Shown: piece by piece, positions 59,786 to 64,000 of the stretch
How the letters are laid out: each line of letters starts with the position of its first letter
Position numbering within the stretch: the stretch's first letter is position 1
Source of the DNA: Clostridiales bacterium
GTDB lineage: Bacteria; Bacillota; Clostridia; Christensenellales; CAG-917
DNA: 64,000 nucleotides
Assembly (NCBI GenBank): GCA_022009995.1
Contig: CP091734.1
Span: forward strand, 930,001-994,000
Direction: 5' to 3'
The notes under the pieces: model-generated
Database searches by the model: none
What the model saw: the letters and a program-made list of their open reading frames with translations, nothing else
Told to the model about the DNA's origin: nothing
Translations under genes and position numbers: made by a program

Positions 59786-60619
59786 ATGCTTAAATTAAAA
59801 CACATTACCAAGGATTACGTCACAAAACAGAACACGGTTCACGTTTTGAAAGGCATCACCTTGAACTTCCGCGAGTGCGAATTTGTCACGATTCTGGGAC
59901 AAAGCGGCTGCGGCAAAACCACGTTACTGAACATTATCGGCGGTCTTGACAGATACACCGACGGCGACATCATTATCAACGGAAAGTCGACGAAGGACTT
60001 CGACGACAGAGATTGGGACAGATATCGCAATAAACAAATCGGCTTTGTTTTCCAAAGCTACAACCTTATCCCGCATCTCAGCGTGCTTTCCAACGTCGAG
60101 CTTGCTTTGACGCTTGCGGGGCGCAAAAAGGCAGAATGCGAGGCAATTGCTCTCGAAGCATTAAAGAAGGTCGGGCTGGAAGATCAGGCGTATAAAAAAC
60201 CCAACCAGCTGTCGGGCGGACAAATGCAAAGGGTTGCGATCGCAAGGGCGCTTGTCAACAATCCCGCGATAATTCTCGCGGACGAACCCACGGGCGCGCT
60301 TGACACGGAAAGCGGCAAAATGGTAATGAACCTGTTGAAGGAAGTTGCCAAAGACCGCCTTGTCATCATGGTGTCGCACAATGCCGACCTTGCGGCGGAA
60401 TACAGCACGAGAACGGTCAGAATCGTCGACGGAAAAGTCGTTGACGACACCGATCCGCTTATCGATCCCGACGACGTCGAGGAAGAAGAAGTCGTCCTTG
60501 ACGAATCGGGCGAACCTCTGCCCAAAAAGAAAACAATCCGTCAGCGCATCAAAAAAACATATCAGCAGATAAGACACGAAAGACGGGAAGAACGCAGGTT
60601 TCCATGGGCAGCGCGATGA
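59786..60619 (+). CDS. MacB/LolD-type ABC transporter ATPase
   Basis: 277 residues from the ATG at 59786 with an AAAGGAG site. Walker A GQSGCGKTTLLNIIGG, signature LSGGQMQRVAIARALV, Walker B ILADEPTGALD and the switch VMVSHNADLA identify the LolD/MacB group, which power mechanotransmission rather than substrate transport. A C-terminal tail (about 232-277) is first acidic (DPDDVEEEEVVLDESGEPLP), then basic (KKKTIRQRIKKTYQQIRHER), unusual for the family. It overlaps the permease start. Confidence 0.85.
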   Translation: MLKLKHITKDYVTKQNTVHVLKGITLNFRECEFVTILGQSGCGKTTLLNIIGGLDRYTDGDIIINGKSTKDFDDRDWDRYRNKQIGFVFQSYNLIPHLSVLSNVELALTLAGRKKAECEAIALEALKKVGLEDQAYKKPNQLSGGQMQRVAIARALVNNPAIILADEPTGALDTESGKMVMNLLKEVAKDRLVIMVSHNADLAAEYSTRTVRIVDGKVVDDTDPLIDPDDVEEEEVVLDESGEPLPKKKTIRQRIKKTYQQIRHERREERRFPWAAR

Positions 60620-62908
60620 CGATAAGCATATCCGCCAAAAACCTTTACAGCAAAAAATGGCGCACTTTCCTTACTTCGTTTGCGGGCAGTATCGGCATTA
60701 TCGGTATTGCGCTTGTTCTGGCGTTGTCTTCGGGCGTGAATAAATATATCCGCCAGACCGAAGAAAGCGCGCTTTCTCTTTACCCACTTGAAATCAGCGA
60801 TAGCGGCGCCGATATTATGGAGCTTGCCAACATGCTTATGGCGAAGAGCGAAGGGCAAATTCCCTTCCGGCTCAACCATCGGCATAAATCCCGTTGCCGG
60901 AAATCTGGTGAAAGATATCAGAAGCATTACTCAGTTTTTGAACAACAGCACGCTGTTTTTTGAAAACGACCTTAAAGAAATCAAGTCGTATCTTGACAAT
61001 CCCGACATCGGGCTTAAAGATACCGACGGCTACGTAAAATACGTTTATTCGTCAAGCCTTAACGTTTACAGGCGTATCCCCGTCAGGGATTCTGCCACCC
61101 GTGAAATAAAGTATATTACGGGCTTTCCGGCGAAGGAGATAATAAAAAGCCGATTTATGCGAATCAGGATACCGCCTTGTCCGATATCCCTTATACCAAA
61201 ATTAACCCGTTTGCCGACTCGATTGAGCCGATGATTAAAGAAATGGGATTTGGAGGAGCTTTCAAGGATATGCTGGGCGAATTCAGCGGATATCTTGACG
61301 TGTTCAGCGTGTTTTCGGAACTTATTTCCAACCAAAAAATTCTTGAACAGCAATACGACGTCCTTGCGGGCGCATGGCCCGAAGACGCAAAACAAGGACG
61401 TATCGAAGTCGACGAAAACGGCAAAGAATACAAAGTTTTCGACTGCGTGTTGAAAGTCGACGAATACAACAAGATTCAGGACTTCATGCTGTTTGCGGCA
61501 GGACTTGTACACCCGTCCGAGGTCAAGGATATGTTCGGCGGGACGAAAAGCGGCAACGGCTACGGATTCTATGACAGGGACTTCACGGAAGAAGAGCTGC
61601 TTGGCATCGAATATGCGATCCTTTGCGACAGCGACTACTTCGACGTGGAAAGGCGTTCTTAAAAAGTCGTATATAAGCTTTGGTACAGATGGAAAAGGAA
61701 ACAGAAAGATATTACGCACCAAAGACGACGGGGACTTTGTCGACAGACATTGCGGCATCAAAATGAAAGTGTCGGGCGTTGTACGTCCCAATAAAAACGC
61801 GTCTGCTTCGGCAATTCAGGGTATCGTCGGATATCCCCATGCCGTTATCGAGGCGCTTGTCGAGCGTTGCCAGAGCATCGGTATCATTGATTCGCAGCTT
61901 AAGAATTGTTATAAGGTCAAATACGACGATAAAGTCGGTAAATATCAGGTCATGAGCGATGGTACGGTTGTAACAATCGATGAGGAAGGCAACCTTGTTT
62001 ATAATGACGTTCCCAGTGGATCGTCAATCGCTTTCGTAAGCGTGCTCGACACCATAGGACAAACGTTCAATAAGGGCGAGTATCTTGATAATTCGATAAT
62101 AATAAAGGACGCTGTCGGCAGCATCGACAAAAAGGATGACCTTAAAAAGGCGGTTATTTCGTATATGAAATCCAACTTCGGATATGCCGAACTCGATAAC
62201 CCCGACAGTATTCAGATTTACGCGGCGAATTTCGACGGCAAAAAGAACATCTTAAAAGTCCTTGACGATTACCAAAACTATACGAGATGGTTCAACGAAG
62301 ACGGCACGTACACTTGGGTGAGTATCCAGGATATGATTGACCAAGGGAAAATCATAAGAGAAGAAAATAAAGACCCAGAAACCGGCGAAGTGATATCGAC
62401 AACACTCAAATGGAAGGATACGAACACAAAAGTCAAAACTTCCTCAATCAAATACACCGACATGCTGCAAACGATTATGGGCTACGTCGAAAAAATGACC
62501 AACGCCATGATTACCGCGCTTATCGCGTTTTCGGCGGTGTCGCTTATCGTTTCGTCGATAATGATTTCAATCATCACTTATACGTCCGTCCTTGAAAGGC
62601 GCAAGGAAATCGGCGTTCTGAGAAGTATCGGCGCAAGGAAACTCGACGTAAGCAACCTGTTCATTTCCGAAACTTCGATAATCGGTATGATTTCGGGCGC
62701 GCTGGGTATCGGGTTTGGCTATCTTTTGATTTACATCGCAAACGTGATCATTAAGAAAGTCATCGAAATTCCCAACCTGTTGCACCTTGACTGGTATTAC
62801 GCCATTTCGCTTTTCGTGATAAGTTTCTTCTTGTCGATGATTGCGGGCATTATCCCCGCGGCGATTGCGGCAAACAAAGATCCCGTCGAGTGTCTGAGAT
62901 CGGAATAA
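60604..62908 (+). CDS. MacB/FtsX-type ABC permease with large extracytoplasmic domain (frame breaks)
   Basis: About 768 residues after bridging breaks near 60870, 61150 and 61655. The N-terminal helix follows NLYSKKWRTFLTSFAGSIGI, a typical MacB start. A long extracytoplasmic region (about 50-620) separates it from three C-terminal helices containing the FtsX core (SLIVSSIMISIITYTSVLER, RKEIGVLRSIGARK, MIAGIIPAAIAANKDPVECL). With the ATPase it should form an envelope complex for bacteriocin or antibiotic resistance, or lipoprotein handling (inference). The size of the external part is larger than the usual 200-250 residues. Confidence 0.8.
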
Positions 62909-62920
62909 TCAACCGCTTGA

Positions 62921-62947
62921 AACTGTCGCGATATGCGGCAGTTTTTT
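62921..62947 (+). terminator. intrinsic terminator after MacB-type permease
   Basis: AACTGTCGC / GCGGCAGTT (one mismatch-tolerant pair) with an AT loop and T6. Confidence 0.7.
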
Positions 62948-62972
62948 ATTGTCCAAAACGTCAAAAAACATT

Positions 62973-63001
62973 GACTTTAAGTATATTTAGTTATATAGTA
63001 T
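62973..63001 (+). promoter_or_regulatory. promoter of CPA2 antiporter gene
   Basis: TTGACT, a 17-base spacer and TATAGT, with an AAAGAGG site before the ATG at 63038. Confidence 0.6.
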
Positions 63002-63037
63002 AATAACATTTAAGATTACCATAAAAGAGGCCGTTTT

Positions 63038-64000
63038 ATGAACTATTACGAAATCTTATTGCCGCTTGCGCTCATACTGCTTTTGTCCAAGTTTATGTCG
63101 ATTCTGTTCAAAAAACTCGGGCTGCCGCAGGTTGTGGGGATGTTGCTTGCGGGCATACTTTTGGGACTTATCAAGTTTATCCCGGGACAAACGATATTCA
63201 ACGCCACCGCAATGGAAGGCATTTCTTTCCTTGCAAAAATCGGCGTAATTTTCATAATGTTTTCGGCTGGGATAGAAACCGACCTGAAACAATTCAAATC
63301 CACGGGGGTAGCGTCGGTTGTCATCACGACTCTCGGAGTGGCGTTTCCTTTGCTGTTCGGATTTCTGGTTGCAAGCGCGTTCAACGGCGGATTTCACGTG
63401 TCGCGCTCACAGATTCTTTCGAACCTGTTTACGGCACGATACTTGCGGCGACGTCGGTCAGCATTACCGTTGCCGCGCTTAAAGAGCTGAAAACTGCAAA
63501 CGCGCGTCGGCACGTCGATTGTCAGCGCGGCGATTCTGGACGACATAATCGGCATTGTTTTGCTGTCGCTTATGATCAGCCTTGACAAAAGCGGGAACGC
63601 CGCGGACGTCTGGGTTGTCGTCGCAAAACTTATCGCATTCTTTGCAATGGCGATACCGATGGGCTACGTCGCGTTGTTCATAATCCGCCGCATAGATTTA
63701 AGATATCCGCACACAAGACGTATCCCGATTCTTTGCGTCGTGGTGTGTTTCGTGTTCGCTTACGCCGCGGAAACTCTTTGGAATTGCTGATATTACGGGT
63801 GCTTACGTTGCGGGACTTATGCTTTCGGGCATTGCCGACAGGACGTACGTCGACCGCCGTATCGAAATCAGCAATTATATGATTTTCGCGCCCGCATTTT
63901 TCGCAAACATAGGGATAAACCTTAATTTTGACCACTTTAACCCCGCTTTTGTGGGATTTGGCTTTGCATTCGTTGCGGCAGGAATACTTGGAAAAGTTGT
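63038..64000 (+). CDS. CPA2-family cation/proton antiporter, KefB-like (3' end outside window; frame breaks)
   Basis: The first 320 or so residues of a monovalent cation/proton antiporter. GLPQVVGMLLAGILLGLIKF (helix 2, characteristic), GVIFIMFSAGIETDLKQFKS and SVSITVAALKELK with ILDDIIGIVLLSLMI (helix 5 with the two Asp of the CPA2 ion site) are all present. Breaks near 63420, 63490 and 63780 must be bridged. The end, with any TrkA-N nucleotide domain, lies beyond base 64000. It exchanges K+ or Na+ for protons. Confidence 0.85.

Overview
The window reads as a chromosomal segment of a Gram-positive-type anaerobe. AGGAGG-like ribosome sites, canonical -35/-10 promoters with 17-base spacers, a dnaG-rpoD-trmK-nif3 housekeeping block, a PadR/DUF1700 pair, an oxygen-sensitive radical-SAM sulfatase maturase and an Fe-S flavin reductase all fit an uncultured gut-type Clostridia. 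That placement is inference; no rRNA gene is present. Base composition is balanced and GAC/CGAC-rich, except for a visibly AT-richer patch at about 50.7-51.2 kb.

A technical feature dominates reading. About half of the genes, including the essential dnaG, rpoD, polA and coaE, carry one or more single-base frame breaks. Wherever I reconstructed the expected codons, most breaks are a homopolymer one or two bases too short (for example AAAA read as AAA). I therefore annotate each such gene as one CDS over its full span and regard the breaks as consensus errors rather than pseudogenes.

Layout: 0-1.1 kb, an LCAT-like hydrolase cut by the window edge. 1.3-3.6 kb, a DUF1538 membrane protein with a tandem PII-like protein. 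3.6-8.4 kb, an AraC regulator, a membrane M28 peptidase and a CtpE-like P-type ATPase. 8.5-13.3 kb, a TauE exporter, an LMW phosphatase-Mrp pair, a condensation-type acyltransferase and a PadR-DUF1700 pair. 13.4-20.5 kb, a PI-PLC-like enzyme, an Lrp regulator and a proton-translocating transhydrogenase whose beta subunit carries three tandem NADP(H)-binding domains. 20.5-21.2 kb, a hairpin-rich gene-free stretch ending in tRNA-Val. 21.2-27.5 kb, redox genes, an MscS channel and dgt. 27.6-32.6 kb, the primase-sigma operon. 32.6-41.4 kb, lacZ, an ABC exporter and a large Ig-like surface protein. 41.5-50.3 kb, patatin, polA, coaE, GDPD, galM, pepF and alkaline phosphatase. 50.4-52.4 kb, tRNA-Leu followed by a hairpin array and a toxin/immunity-like pair. 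52.5-57 kb, a VanZ protein with an Ig-like insertion, a zinc-ribbon membrane protein, an XRE regulator and an rRNA/tRNA uracil methyltransferase. 56.6-59.6 kb, an anSME-sulfatase pair. 59.8-64 kb, a MacB-like ABC system and a truncated CPA2 antiporter.

The most unusual items are the transhydrogenase beta subunit with three near-identical domain III copies joined by Ala/Glu/Lys/Pro-rich linkers, all with a non-canonical NADP-loop motif; two unrelated tRNA genes (Val and Leu) each followed by a terminator, an array of small hairpins and a second exact copy of the tRNA 3' end; and the orphan toxin-like/immunity-like pair beside one of them.
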